64,000 bases of DNA from DATJIG01 sp050260515 (GTDB lineage Bacteria > Pseudomonadota > Alphaproteobacteria > SMXQ01), in contig JBLNCI010000033.1 in NCBI GenBank assembly GCA_050260515.1, positions 1 through 64,000 on the forward strand, in the 5' to 3' direction. Position numbers and translations under genes: made by a program. Under the pieces are notes generated by a model that did no database searches, was not told the DNA's origin, and worked only from the letters and a program-made list of their open reading frames with translations. This document shows, in pieces, positions 41,911-51,175 of this stretch (the stretch's first letter is position 1; each line of letters opens with the position of its first letter).

Positions 41911-43022
41911 TGGCGAACGACACCGCGACCAAGAACGTCAAGACGATCGAGGAGTTCGACGCCGATCTGGCGAAGCTCCACATTCGCGGCCAGTGGCAGT
42001 ACGACGCGCTGCTGGAGAAGCTCCTCAACGGCCCGCCGCCGGCGGGCGTGGCGCACATCTGGAAGTGGGCCGAGATCCACGAGAAGCTGCTCGAGGCCTG
42101 CGAGGTCATGCCGGAGAGCCTCACCGCGCGCCGCAACTTCTCGTTCCTCAACCCGAAGATCGAGCGCGGCGGCACGACCCACACTCTGCTCATGGGCATG
42201 CAGATGGTGATGCCCGGCGAAGTCGCCTGGGCGCATCGCCACACGATCGGCGCACTGCGCTTCGTCGTCGAGGGCGGCGAAGGGCTCTACACCGCGGTCG
42301 ACGGCGAGCCGCTTCCGATGGAGCCGAACGACCTGATCCTCACTCCGAGCTGGACCTGGCACGACCACCACAACGAGACCACCCGCAACGCGGTCTGGCT
42401 CGACGTGCTCGACGTGCCGATCGTGCTTGGGCTCAACCAGGCCTTCTATCAGCCGTACGGCACCAGCACCCAGCCGCTGCGCGACCGGGCCGCCGACTGC
42501 CTGTCCGAGCGCGGGGCTCTCGTCCGGCCGGCGTGGGAGCAGCGCCGTACCCAGAACTTCCCCTTCCGCTACCGGTGGACGGACATCCTGCCGCAGCTCG
42601 AACGGATGTCGGCGCTCGACGGCACGCCGTACGACGGCGTCGCGCTGGAGTACGTGAATCCGATCACCGGCGCGTCGATCCTGCCGACCATGGGCGCGTG
42701 GCTGCAACTGCTGAAGCCGGGGTTCGAGGGCAAGGCGCACCGCCGCACCTCGAGCGCGGTGTTCTATGTCGTGGAAGGCGAGGGCACGCTGGTGGCCGGC
42801 GACCGGGAGATCCAGTGGGGCCCGCGGGACTCCTTCGTCGTGCCCAACTGGATGCAGCATCGGCTCATCAACCGCTCGCCGAGCGATCGCGCGATCCTGT
42901 TCTCCGTCAACGATATCCCGCTGCTCGAGCCGCTCGGCCTCTACCGCGAGGAGCCTGAGCACACGCTTCGGTCCATGCCGCCGCCGGTGGTCCCGGCCGA
43001 GGCTGCCCGTACCAAACGCTGA
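41910..43022 (+). CDS. Gentisate 1,2-dioxygenase
   Basis: 370 residues, bicupin ring-cleavage enzyme. The iron-binding cupin is around MPGEVAWAHRHTIGALRFVV (H109, H111) with H151 in SWTWHDHHNE; conserved PLRDRAADCLSERGALVRP region follows. It cleaves gentisate (2,5-dihydroxybenzoate) between C1 and C2 to maleylpyruvate. Start at ATG 41910 overlaps the aldolase stop; an in-frame GTG lies 3 nt upstream. No maleylpyruvate isomerase or hydrolase gene is visible nearby. Confidence 0.86.
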   Translation: MANDTATKNVKTIEEFDADLAKLHIRGQWQYDALLEKLLNGPPPAGVAHIWKWAEIHEKLLEACEVMPESLTARRNFSFLNPKIERGGTTHTLLMGMQMVMPGEVAWAHRHTIGALRFVVEGGEGLYTAVDGEPLPMEPNDLILTPSWTWHDHHNETTRNAVWLDVLDVPIVLGLNQAFYQPYGTSTQPLRDRAADCLSERGALVRPAWEQRRTQNFPFRYRWTDILPQLERMSALDGTPYDGVALEYVNPITGASILPTMGAWLQLLKPGFEGKAHRRTSSAVFYVVEGEGTLVAGDREIQWGPRDSFVVPNWMQHRLINRSPSDRAILFSVNDIPLLEPLGLYREEPEHTLRSMPPPVVPAEAARTKR

Positions 43023-43074
43023 CTTAATTCACCCACGCTCCGGCCGTTCGGCCGCCGCAACCCAGGAGTTCCCC

Positions 43075-43776
43075 ATGCACGGCACCGCCACCTCGCTTCA
43101 GCGGGACATCGACACGGTCATCAGGACGGTGTCGGACTCGATCCGCTGGTTCGACTACTCCGCCAATCGCCTGACCAAGAAGGGCGCCGGCATCTATGTG
43201 CAGCAGCACGGCGTCTTCACCCGCCACAGCCGCCGCTGCTGGGCCTATGTCGTCGGCCAGTGCCCCGAGGTCGACGTGCGCCGGTTCATCGTCCGCGAAA
43301 ACCTGTTCGAGGAGGAGGGTTCGGAGGAGAAGTCCCACTACCTGAAGTTGGTGAAGATGGGGACCAAGGTCGGCCTCACCGCCGACGAGGTGCACAACGC
43401 CAAGGCTCTGCCGACGACCCGCGCGGCGATGCATGTCTGGGAGACTCTGACCAAGGACCGCCATTGGATGATCGGCTGCGCCGCCAAGGCGACGCTCGAG
43501 CAGGTCAACCAGGTGCAGTGCGGCGACATGTCCAACGAAGAGGGCAAGCGCTGGATGAAGAGCCTCGGCCTCAACCGCGATGACGTCGAGTTCTGGCTGA
43601 TGCACGACGAGCTCGACAAGGAGCACGGGTCGGGTGCCTTCGACGGCGTGATCCGTCACCTGGCCAACCAGAAGATCGTTTCCGAGGCCGACGTCCTGCA
43701 GGCGGTTGAGGATTCGATCACGGCGTGGAAGATTTTCCTCGACGGCATCGCCGATGCCGTGGAAGCCCGCAGGTAG
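43075..43776 (+). CDS. Haem-oxygenase-like diiron oxidase (PqqC/HDO fold)
   Basis: 233 residues, all-helical, no signal peptide. The family ligand pattern is complete by eye: N76-L-x-E79-E80, H88, E142, then H177-x3-D181-x2-H184. This set defines HDO-type non-haem diiron enzymes (UndA, SznF, BesC, CADD) which oxidise or decarboxylate small carboxylate/amine substrates. It lies between gentisate dioxygenase and a UbiD gene, preceded by CAGGAG. Activity is inferred, substrate unknown. Confidence 0.75.
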   Translation: MHGTATSLQRDIDTVIRTVSDSIRWFDYSANRLTKKGAGIYVQQHGVFTRHSRRCWAYVVGQCPEVDVRRFIVRENLFEEEGSEEKSHYLKLVKMGTKVGLTADEVHNAKALPTTRAAMHVWETLTKDRHWMIGCAAKATLEQVNQVQCGDMSNEEGKRWMKSLGLNRDDVEFWLMHDELDKEHGSGAFDGVIRHLANQKIVSEADVLQAVEDSITAWKIFLDGIADAVEARR

Positions 43777-43805
43777 AAGGCGGGTAGAGGGCAGGGAGGC
43801 GCATC

Positions 43806-45272
43806 GTGTTGATGAGCAACAGCGGCGTCACCGCGACGTTTGCTTACGACGACCTGCGCCAGTGGCTCGCCGAGGCCGAGAAGCTCGGCGAGGTCCGCCA
43901 TATCAAGGGGGCGTCGTGGGAGGAGGACATCGGCATGGCGACCGAGCTGGTAAACCGCTCGGAAACCACACCGGCGCTGCTGTTCGAGGAGGTGCCCGGG
44001 TGCCCGAAAGGCTTCCGGGTGCTTGCCAACTGGTATGGTGGGCAACGCAGCCGCATGACGCTCGGCCTTCCGACCCATCTCACCAAGCCCGAGATGAGCC
44101 AGGCCTACCTCGATAATTTCCTCCGCAACCGCCAGACGGTTCCGGCACGTTACGTCGACACCGGTCCGGTGCTTGAGAACGTGGTGACCGGGGCCGACGT
44201 CGACCTCCTCAAATTTCCCACGCCGCTCTGGCATGAGGAAGACGGCGGCCGCTACATCGGCACCGGCGGCTACAACGTCACCAAGGACCCGGACGAGGAC
44301 TGGATCAATATCGGCACGTACCGCGTGATGCTGCACGGGCGGAACACCGTCGGCTTCTATATCTCGCCGGGCAAGCACGGCCGTATCCATCGCGACAAGT
44401 ACATCGCCCGCAACCAGAAGATGCCTGTGGTGATCGTGCTCGGCGGCGATCCGCTGACGTTCCTGACCTCGTGCACGGAGAGCCCGTACGGCATCTCCGA
44501 GTACGACATCGTCGGCGGCTTCCGCGGCAAGCCCGTCGATCTGGTGCGCGGTCGGATTACCGGCCTGCCGTTCCCGGCCAACGCCGAGATCGTCATCGAA
44601 GGCTGGATGGATCCCAACGTGAAGAAGCTCGAGGGACCGTTCGGCGAGTGGACCGGCTATTACGGCTCCGACGTTCGCGAGGAGCCTGTGGTCACGATCG
44701 AGGCGGTGTACCACCGCAATGACCCGATCCTCGTCGGCAATCCGCCGCAGAAGCCGCCCGAAGAATCCTCGCGCCACCGCGCGGTTACGCGCTCGGCTCT
44801 GTTGCGCGAAAACATCGAAAAGGCGGGCGTGCCGGACGTCACCTGCGCCTGGGCGCATGAGGTCGGCAATACCCGCATGCTGCTCGGGGTGTCGATCAAG
44901 CAGCGCTATCCCGGCCACGCCACCCAGGCCGGCCATATCGCCGCGATGTGCCATCTTGGCGCTTACGCGGGGAAATACGTCGTGGTCGTCGACGATGACG
45001 TCGACGTGTCGGACCTCGAGGACCTGATGTGGGCGACGGTGACGCGCTCCGATCCAGCGACCTCGATCGACATCATCCACGACGCGTGGTCGACGCCGCT
45101 CGACCCTCGGGTCACGCCGGCGCAGCGCGAGACTCGGGACTTCACCAACTCGCGTGCCATCATCAACGCGTGCCGGCCGTACCACTGGCGCGACCAGTTC
45201 GCGAAGGTGAACCGGCCGAGCCCCGAACGGACGCGGCGGGCGATGGAGAAGTTCGGCTACCTGTTGCGCTGA
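43806..45272 (+). CDS. UbiD-family decarboxylase (prFMN-dependent), second copy
   Basis: 488 residues from GTG 43806, with AGGGAGG 6 nt upstream; ATG 43812 would be too far. It has FEEVPGCPKGFRVLANWYGG, NIGTYRVMLHGRNTVGFYIS and the active loop EGPFGEWTGYY. It is clearly homologous to the UbiD at 30458 (same length and motifs) but divergent enough to use a different substrate. It may decarboxylate a hydroxylated aromatic acid formed by the upstream genes. Confidence 0.9.
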   Translation: MLMSNSGVTATFAYDDLRQWLAEAEKLGEVRHIKGASWEEDIGMATELVNRSETTPALLFEEVPGCPKGFRVLANWYGGQRSRMTLGLPTHLTKPEMSQAYLDNFLRNRQTVPARYVDTGPVLENVVTGADVDLLKFPTPLWHEEDGGRYIGTGGYNVTKDPDEDWINIGTYRVMLHGRNTVGFYISPGKHGRIHRDKYIARNQKMPVVIVLGGDPLTFLTSCTESPYGISEYDIVGGFRGKPVDLVRGRITGLPFPANAEIVIEGWMDPNVKKLEGPFGEWTGYYGSDVREEPVVTIEAVYHRNDPILVGNPPQKPPEESSRHRAVTRSALLRENIEKAGVPDVTCAWAHEVGNTRMLLGVSIKQRYPGHATQAGHIAAMCHLGAYAGKYVVVVDDDVDVSDLEDLMWATVTRSDPATSIDIIHDAWSTPLDPRVTPAQRETRDFTNSRAIINACRPYHWRDQFAKVNRPSPERTRRAMEKFGYLLR

Positions 45273-45317
45273 GAACGTTTGCGTAAAGCGTCAGAACAAC
45301 AACGTCGGGGGCGGATC

Positions 45318-46322
45318 ATGTCGGTGGGGAAGGCGGCGCTCGCGCTGGGCATGCTCGTCGTGCTGAGCGGGCCGGTGGCCGCACAGGAGTTCTACGCCGG
45401 TAAGGCGATCAATGTTTACATCGGCTTTGGCAGCGGCGGGGGCTATGACCTGTACTCGCGCCTGGCCGCACGTCACCTGGGCAACCACATCCCCGGCAAC
45501 CCGCGGCTGGTGCCGCAGAACATGCCGGGCGCCGGCGGGCTCAAGGTGGTCAACTTCATGTTCAATATCCCGCCGAAGGACGGGACGGCGCTTGCCATGC
45601 CGTCCGACGGTCTGGTGCTCGAGCAGGTTCTGGAAGGCGCCGCGGCCGGACTCGAATACGATGCCGCCAAGCTCAACTGGGTCGGCCGCATCGCCTCGTC
45701 GACCACCATCTACGTCACCTGGCACACGTCGCCGACCAAGACTTTCGAGGATGCGCGCCGTCGCGAGACCGCGCTCGGATCCAGCGGCGCGGGCATCACC
45801 GTCTACATGCCGAAGGCGCTGAACCGCCTCGCCGGTACGCAGTTCAAGCTCATCACCGGCTATCAGGGTTCCAACGAGGTGCTGCTCGCCATGGAACGCG
45901 GCGAGGTCGAGGGCGCCTATTCGTTGTACTCCGATTTCAAGGCGCGCAAGGGCGACTGGCTGAAGGACGGTAAGGTCAACGTACTCTTCTTCATCGGCGG
46001 CGAGCGGATCGCCGACTATCCCGACGTGCCGCTCGCCTCCGACACCGGTCGTACCCAGGACGATCGCGACATCCTGAGGCTTCTGTCCGCCGGCGACATC
46101 GGCCGCGCGCTGTTTACCACGCCGGGCGTGCCGACCGACCGCGTCGCCGTCCTGCGGCGGGCGTTCGCGGCGATGCTGGCGGATCCGGCCTTTAAGGCGG
46201 ACGCGGACAAGGCGAAGCTCGATCTCGACCCGATGGCTGGGGAGGACCTCCAGAAGGTGGTCGTGGAGATGGTGCAGTTTCCCAAGCACCTGATCGAAAA
46301 GGCGCGGGCCGCACGGGAATAG
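45318..46322 (+). CDS. TTT-type solute receptor (Bug family)
   Basis: 334 residues from ATG 45318. Signal peptide ends at GPVAAQEFY; motifs INVYIGFGSGGGYDLYSRL, IPGNPRLVPQNMPGAGGLK, YPDVPLASDTG. It is closest by eye to the next gene, indicating a recent tandem duplication. It follows UbiD by 45 nt in the same direction and likely belongs to its operon. Confidence 0.87.
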   Translation: MSVGKAALALGMLVVLSGPVAAQEFYAGKAINVYIGFGSGGGYDLYSRLAARHLGNHIPGNPRLVPQNMPGAGGLKVVNFMFNIPPKDGTALAMPSDGLVLEQVLEGAAAGLEYDAAKLNWVGRIASSTTIYVTWHTSPTKTFEDARRRETALGSSGAGITVYMPKALNRLAGTQFKLITGYQGSNEVLLAMERGEVEGAYSLYSDFKARKGDWLKDGKVNVLFFIGGERIADYPDVPLASDTGRTQDDRDILRLLSAGDIGRALFTTPGVPTDRVAVLRRAFAAMLADPAFKADADKAKLDLDPMAGEDLQKVVVEMVQFPKHLIEKARAARE

Positions 46323-46390
46323 ATCGCGTAAGCTCCGGGCAAGGTCGCCGGAACGAGCGACATGGACAAAGCAGAGAGAGGGCACCGGCA

Positions 46391-47413
46391 ATGACAGGAC
46401 TCAAACTCACGCAGATCGCCGCCGTCGCGGCGGTCGCGACCGTGGCGACGGCCGGCATCGTCGGCGACGCGCATGCTCAGCAGAACTTCTATGCCGGCAA
46501 GCAGATCAACTACTACATCGGGTACGGAGCGGGTGGCGGCTTTGATCTTTACGCACGGCTCTTGGCCAAGCACCTCGGCGGTCACATTCCCGGCAAGCCG
46601 GCCGTTGTCCCGCAGAACATGCCGGGTGCGGGTGGGCTGAAGTCCGCGGGTTACATGTACTCCGTTGCTGCGAAGGATGGCCTGTCGCTCTGCACCACCG
46701 GCGAAGGCACCGTCATCGATCAGGTGCTGAACACGCCCGGCGCCGACTACAAGCCGGCGGAGTTCAACTGGATCGGCATGATGACGCCGCATTACACGAT
46801 CTTCTTCACCTGGCACACCTCGCCGTCGAAGACGTTCGCCGACGTGCAGAAGCGTGAGACGCTGTTCGGCTCGCTCGGCTCCGGCTCGACCGACTATCTG
46901 CCGCGCGTGCTGAACAAGGTGGCGGGCGCCAAGTTCAAGCTGATTACCGGCTACCGCGGCTCCGCCGACGTGCTGCTCGCGGTGGAGCGCGAGGAGGTCG
47001 AAGCCGGCTTCGGCCTGTGGCAGGACCTCCGCGAGCGAAAGGCCGACTGGATTGCCGAGAAAAAGATCAACCCGATCATCTTCCTCGCGCCGCAGCGCAT
47101 CCCCGAGTACCCGGATGTACCGCTGGTGAACGAGGTCGCCACAACGCCGGAGGGCAAGCAGATACTCGATCTGTTCGCGCACTCGGAGGTCGGCAAATCG
47201 GTGTTCACGACGCCGGGTGTCCCGGCGGATCGTGTCGCAGTTCTGCGGAAGGCGTTTGACGCCACGTTGGCCGATCCGGCGTTCCTGGCCGACGCGAAAA
47301 AGAGCAACGTTTATCTGGAACCGATGACGGGCGAGGATCTGCAGAAGTACGTCCAGCGCATCGTCAGCGTGCCCAGGGACATTGCCGCGAAGGCCGAGGA
47401 AGCACGCAAGTAG
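46391..47413 (+). CDS. TTT-type solute receptor (Bug family), tandem paralogue
   Basis: 340 residues. Signal peptide ends near DAHAQQNFY; motifs INYYIGYGAGGGFDLYARL and IPGKPAVVPQNMPGAGGLKS are nearly those of the preceding receptor. Two receptors with different specificities may share one transporter encoded elsewhere. A bidirectional terminator follows 22 nt after the stop. Confidence 0.87.
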   Translation: MTGLKLTQIAAVAAVATVATAGIVGDAHAQQNFYAGKQINYYIGYGAGGGFDLYARLLAKHLGGHIPGKPAVVPQNMPGAGGLKSAGYMYSVAAKDGLSLCTTGEGTVIDQVLNTPGADYKPAEFNWIGMMTPHYTIFFTWHTSPSKTFADVQKRETLFGSLGSGSTDYLPRVLNKVAGAKFKLITGYRGSADVLLAVEREEVEAGFGLWQDLRERKADWIAEKKINPIIFLAPQRIPEYPDVPLVNEVATTPEGKQILDLFAHSEVGKSVFTTPGVPADRVAVLRKAFDATLADPAFLADAKKSNVYLEPMTGEDLQKYVQRIVSVPRDIAAKAEEARK

Positions 47414-47434
47414 GCGCGGCTCTGGACAAGAATG

Positions 47435-47468
47435 AAAAGGGCTCCGCGGTCACCGCGGAGCCCCTTTT
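47435..47468. terminator. Bidirectional terminator
   Basis: A-run, then CTCCGCGG and CCGCGGAG arms separated by TCA, extended by GGG/CCC with one extra C, then a T-run. It lies between the converging receptor genes at 46391 and 47491. Confidence 0.88.
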
Positions 47469-47490
47469 CTGCTGAGTAAGCCGTCTCGCC

Positions 47491-48783
47491 TCAGTCGCAG
47501 GCGACCGACTTCGCCGTCGTGCCGTTGCCGAGGTAGGCGAGCGTGCAGGTCATGCCCGGTTTGAGCGCCGCGGGCTCGGCCTTGGCGCCGCCCACCGTCA
47601 CCGCGGTATCGCCGCCGCGCACCGTCACCGTCTCGCCGCCGCCGCCGATCACGTTGATGGCGAGCTTGCCGCGGTCGCCCATGGCCCCGAGCGTGGCGCG
47701 AACCGACCTGTAGTCGACGGTTTTGAGCGAGTCGTTCGGCTTCTGCAACGCGTTGATGCGCGCGACCAGGCTCGCAGGCAGGCTGTACGCCCTGTCGACC
47801 AGCGCCTTCAGGCGTTCCGGCTGGATCGGGTTCACCTCCATGTTGCTCTTCTCGACCTCGGCGATGAACGCGGGGTCCTTGAGCGTCGCGAAAAACGCCG
47901 CGCGCAGCGCCTGCAGGCGCTCGGCCGGCAGCTCCGGCGTGGTGATGTAGGGGCGGCCGAACTCGTACGGCAGGAACGCGGTTTCGAGGATCAGCCGCTC
48001 CTCCTCGTTGCGGGCGAAGTCGAGCGCGAGCGGCACGTCGGGCAGCTCGGGGTGCTTCTCGAGACCGAGCTGGAACAGCACGCGCATCTGGCCGCTCTTG
48101 ACCTGGTCGTAGCAGCACTGCTTGACGCTGACCCAGCCGCCGTCGATGCGCCCCTGCACCTCGCCACGCTGCATCGCAAGATCGACCTCGCCGGACGACA
48201 GGTAACCGGCGACGACGCGGAACTTCATACCGAGCAGGCCGCTCAGCAGGTAGGGATTGGTCACCATGAGAGTGTCGGTTCCGACGCCGCCGACCACCAT
48301 CTCCTTGTCGTAGAGGTCCTTGTAGGTCTCGATCGGCGAGGTGTGCCACGCGACTGCGACCGAGATCGCGTTGGTCACGGATCCGATCCAGTTGAACTTG
48401 CGGGGATCGAACTGCGCCTCGTAGCCGGGCCCCTCGAACAGCGGGTCGAACGCCATGAAGTTGTGGATCGCGCCGAGGATCGTCCCGTCCTTCGGCGCGA
48501 TGTTGCTGATGAAGGCGGTGCCGCGGCGCCCGCCGGCACCCGGCATGTTCTGTACGATCACCGACGGATTGCCAGGCATGTGCTTGGTGAAGTGGCGCTG
48601 AAGCACGCGCGAGTAGAGGTCGTAGCTGCCGCCCGGGGCCGACGGCACGATGATGGTGATGCGCTTGCCGCGGTAGAAATCCGCGACGTCCTCGGCACGC
48701 GCGGCGCCGACCGCGACGGCGGCAAGCGCGAGCCCGAGGGCGACGGTCCGCATCCAGCGGAGCGGGGAGGAAAACGACATCAT
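47491..48783 (-). CDS. Bug-family receptor with C-terminal extension
   Basis: 430 residues from ATG 48783 (AAGAGG upstream; ATG 48780 equally possible). Signal peptide near AARAEDV; Bug core with ITIIVPSAPGGSYDLYSRV, MPGNPSVIVQNMPGAGGRR and LPDVPLALDFAR to about residue 345. An extra ~85-residue C-terminal module follows (VIGGGGETVTVRGGDTAV, ALKPGMTCTLAYLGNG, ending SVACD) with two Cys. Such an extension is unusual for Bug receptors. It is divergent from the flavin hydroxylase gene at 48961. Confidence 0.8.
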   Translation of the reverse strand: MMSFSSPLRWMRTVALGLALAAVAVGAARAEDVADFYRGKRITIIVPSAPGGSYDLYSRVLQRHFTKHMPGNPSVIVQNMPGAGGRRGTAFISNIAPKDGTILGAIHNFMAFDPLFEGPGYEAQFDPRKFNWIGSVTNAISVAVAWHTSPIETYKDLYDKEMVVGGVGTDTLMVTNPYLLSGLLGMKFRVVAGYLSSGEVDLAMQRGEVQGRIDGGWVSVKQCCYDQVKSGQMRVLFQLGLEKHPELPDVPLALDFARNEEERLILETAFLPYEFGRPYITTPELPAERLQALRAAFFATLKDPAFIAEVEKSNMEVNPIQPERLKALVDRAYSLPASLVARINALQKPNDSLKTVDYRSVRATLGAMGDRGKLAINVIGGGGETVTVRGGDTAVTVGGAKAEPAALKPGMTCTLAYLGNGTTAKSVACD

Positions 48784-48960
48784 GACCTCTTGATCCATGT
48801 GAAAGCCGGTGGCCGGCCATGCGGTCCCAGCGGCAAAAAAGTTGCGGCGGACGCGCTCAATCTGGCGGCAGTATGCTAGATGCTGTGCCGGGATTCCAGA
48901 TTGGCACGCGGTCGGCCCATTTCAAAATTCAGAAAACGTGGATGAGGTAAGGGTAAGCGT

Positions 48961-50157
48961 ATGGTCGAGACGTTGGCGACGAGGACGTCGAACGAGACGG
49001 AGAGCGTGACGGTCACGCCGGCCGACATGGTCGCACGGGCGCGTGAGCTCGCGCCGAAGCTCAAGGAGCGCGCCGATCAGGCCCAGGCCGAGCGCAAGGT
49101 GCCGGTCGAGACCATCGCCGACTATCATCGCACGGGACTCATCCGCATCGCCCAGCCTCGCCGTTACGGCGGCTTCGAGATGGGCTGGGACGTGCTGTGC
49201 GAGATCAGCCAGATCCTCGCCGCGGCCGACGGCTCGCAGGCCTGGATCCAGCGCATCATGGCGGACCACGCGCAGATGGTGTCGACGTTTCCTGTCGAGG
49301 CCCAGGACGACGTCTGGCGCGACAACCACCGGGCTCTGATCTCGGCGGCCTTCGATCCCGTGGGGCGCGCGCAGCGCGTGAAGGGCGGGTTCCGCTTTTC
49401 CGGACGTCACGGCTTCTCGAGCGGCGTCGACCACGCCGACTGGATGATCTGCGGCGGCTTCATCGTCGACGGCGACAAGCTCGACGGGCCGCACTTCTTC
49501 CTCGTGCCGCGCGCCGACGCGAAGATCATCGACGACTGGCACACCATGGGCCTCGAAGGCACCGGGTCGAAGACCTTCGAGGTGAAGGACGTCTTCATTC
49601 CGGAGCACCGCCGCCTCGACGGCAAGCTCGCGCACGTCGGGCAGGGCCCCGGCACCGCCGTCAACAAGGCCGCCGTGTACCGGACTCCGCGCGGCGGCAT
49701 CACCTCGACCGGCTTCGCCGCGCTCGCCGTCGGCATGGCCAAGGGCGTGCTGGAGGAGTGGCTCCTCTACACCGCCCCCCGCAAGTCGCGCGGCATCTCG
49801 GTCTCGGAGCAGCCCGGCACCCAGATGATCGCCGCCCGCGCGTCGGCCGAGATCGAAAGCGTCGAGGCGCTCTACTTCGGGACCATCACCCGCGCCATGC
49901 GCGTGCTCGAGGCGGGCGGGACGCTGTCGTCGTTCGACCTCGTCACCGCGCGCCGCAACGTTGCCTACACCTGCAAGATCGCGCTCAAGGCCGGCACGCG
50001 CCTGTTCAACGCCGGTGGTGGCCGCGCGCTGTTCCGTGGCCAGGGACTCGAGCGGCAGTACCGCAACCTGCTGGGCGCGGCGTCGCACCACTCGGCGGTG
50101 TGGGACGCCAACGCCATGTCCTACGGCAAGGCGCTCATCGAGCGTTACGCCAGGTAG
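48961..50157 (+). CDS. Flavin-dependent hydroxylase, acyl-CoA-dehydrogenase fold (HsaA/HpaC2-like)
   Basis: 398 residues. The acyl-CoA dehydrogenase-type fold is shown by LAPKLKERADQAQAERK, RYGGFEMGWDVLCEIS, DGSQAWIQRIM, and the C-terminal FNAGGGRALFRGQGLERQYR. It resembles two-component group D hydroxylases that use reduced flavin from a separate reductase to ortho-hydroxylate phenols. No reductase gene is adjacent. The 4,5-dihydroxyphthalate decarboxylase-like gene follows 13 nt later, which suits hydroxylation before decarboxylation. Confidence 0.82.
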   Translation: MVETLATRTSNETESVTVTPADMVARARELAPKLKERADQAQAERKVPVETIADYHRTGLIRIAQPRRYGGFEMGWDVLCEISQILAAADGSQAWIQRIMADHAQMVSTFPVEAQDDVWRDNHRALISAAFDPVGRAQRVKGGFRFSGRHGFSSGVDHADWMICGGFIVDGDKLDGPHFFLVPRADAKIIDDWHTMGLEGTGSKTFEVKDVFIPEHRRLDGKLAHVGQGPGTAVNKAAVYRTPRGGITSTGFAALAVGMAKGVLEEWLLYTAPRKSRGISVSEQPGTQMIAARASAEIESVEALYFGTITRAMRVLEAGGTLSSFDLVTARRNVAYTCKIALKAGTRLFNAGGGRALFRGQGLERQYRNLLGAASHHSAVWDANAMSYGKALIERYAR

Positions 50158-50170
50158 CCGGCGCCGCGCG

Positions 50171-51157
50171 ATGCAGCACATCACCGTCGCCTGTTGGGGC
50201 TACGATCGCACGCGGCCGCTCGAGGACGGGCGGGTGAAGGTCGAGGGCTGCGAGGTCACCTTCATCGACCTTGAGCCCGAGGAGATGTTTCATCGCGCGC
50301 TGCACTTCCAGGAGTTCGACGTCACCGAGCTGTCGTTCTCGAATTACCTGACGCTGACCGCGCGCGACGCGTGCCCGTACGTGGCGATCCCGGTGTTCCC
50401 CGGCCGGCGTTTCCGTCACGGCAACATCTACATCAACAGGCGAAGCGGCATCCGCGAGCCGAAGGACCTCAAGGGGCGCTGCGTCGGCTCGCCCGAGTAC
50501 CAGGTGACCGCGTCGGTGTGGATTCGCGGCATCCTCGAGGACGAGTACGGCGTCAAGCCGTCGGACATCCGCTGGCGCGCCGGCGGCCTTTGGGAGCCGA
50601 GCCGCACCGAGAAGGTGACGTTCACGCCGCCCGCAGGCGTCGAGCTCGAGCGCATCGGGCCGAACGACACGCTGTCGGCGATGCTGGAGGCGGGCGAGCT
50701 CGACGCGATCGTCGGGCCGCGCGCGCCGTCGGGCTTCTACAAAGGGCACCCCGACATCGTCCGGCTGTTCCCGGACTACATGGCGGTCGAGCAGGACTAC
50801 TTCCGCCGCACCGGCATCTTTCCGATCATGCACCTGATCGCGGTGCACAAGCGCAAGTTGGCCGAGTGCCCGTGGCTGCCCGCGAGCCTGTTCAAGGCGT
50901 TCGAGCGCGCCAAGGACATGGCGATCGAGCGCCTGCTCGAGGAGAACGAGCCGATGGCGACGTATCCGTGGATCGACGGCGTCGTCGCCGAAGCGCAGCG
51001 GATCATGGGAAGAGACTACTGGCCCTACGGCTTCGACGAGAACCGCAAGACCGTCGAGGCGTTTCTCCGCTACCATTACGACCAGGGGCTGGCGACCCGC
51101 CGCCTCAAGGCCGACGAGATTTTCGTGCCGTCGACGCTCACCCGCTCGCGAATCTGA
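50171..51157 (+). CDS. 4,5-dihydroxyphthalate decarboxylase-like protein
   Basis: 328 residues. It resembles Pht5-type decarboxylases: MQHITVACWGYDRTRPLEDG, EMFHRALHFQEFDVTELSFS and FRHGNIYINRRSGIREPKDL, with conserved His residues. The family converts 4,5-dihydroxyphthalate to protocatechuate. Directly downstream are pcaHG, which consume protocatechuate, supporting that role. The family also includes periplasmic-binding-protein-like members, but no signal peptide is present here. Confidence 0.83.
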   Translation: MQHITVACWGYDRTRPLEDGRVKVEGCEVTFIDLEPEEMFHRALHFQEFDVTELSFSNYLTLTARDACPYVAIPVFPGRRFRHGNIYINRRSGIREPKDLKGRCVGSPEYQVTASVWIRGILEDEYGVKPSDIRWRAGGLWEPSRTEKVTFTPPAGVELERIGPNDTLSAMLEAGELDAIVGPRAPSGFYKGHPDIVRLFPDYMAVEQDYFRRTGIFPIMHLIAVHKRKLAECPWLPASLFKAFERAKDMAIERLLEENEPMATYPWIDGVVAEAQRIMGRDYWPYGFDENRKTVEAFLRYHYDQGLATRRLKADEIFVPSTLTRSRI

Positions 51158-51175
51158 CCTCCCTCCGAGGCATCC

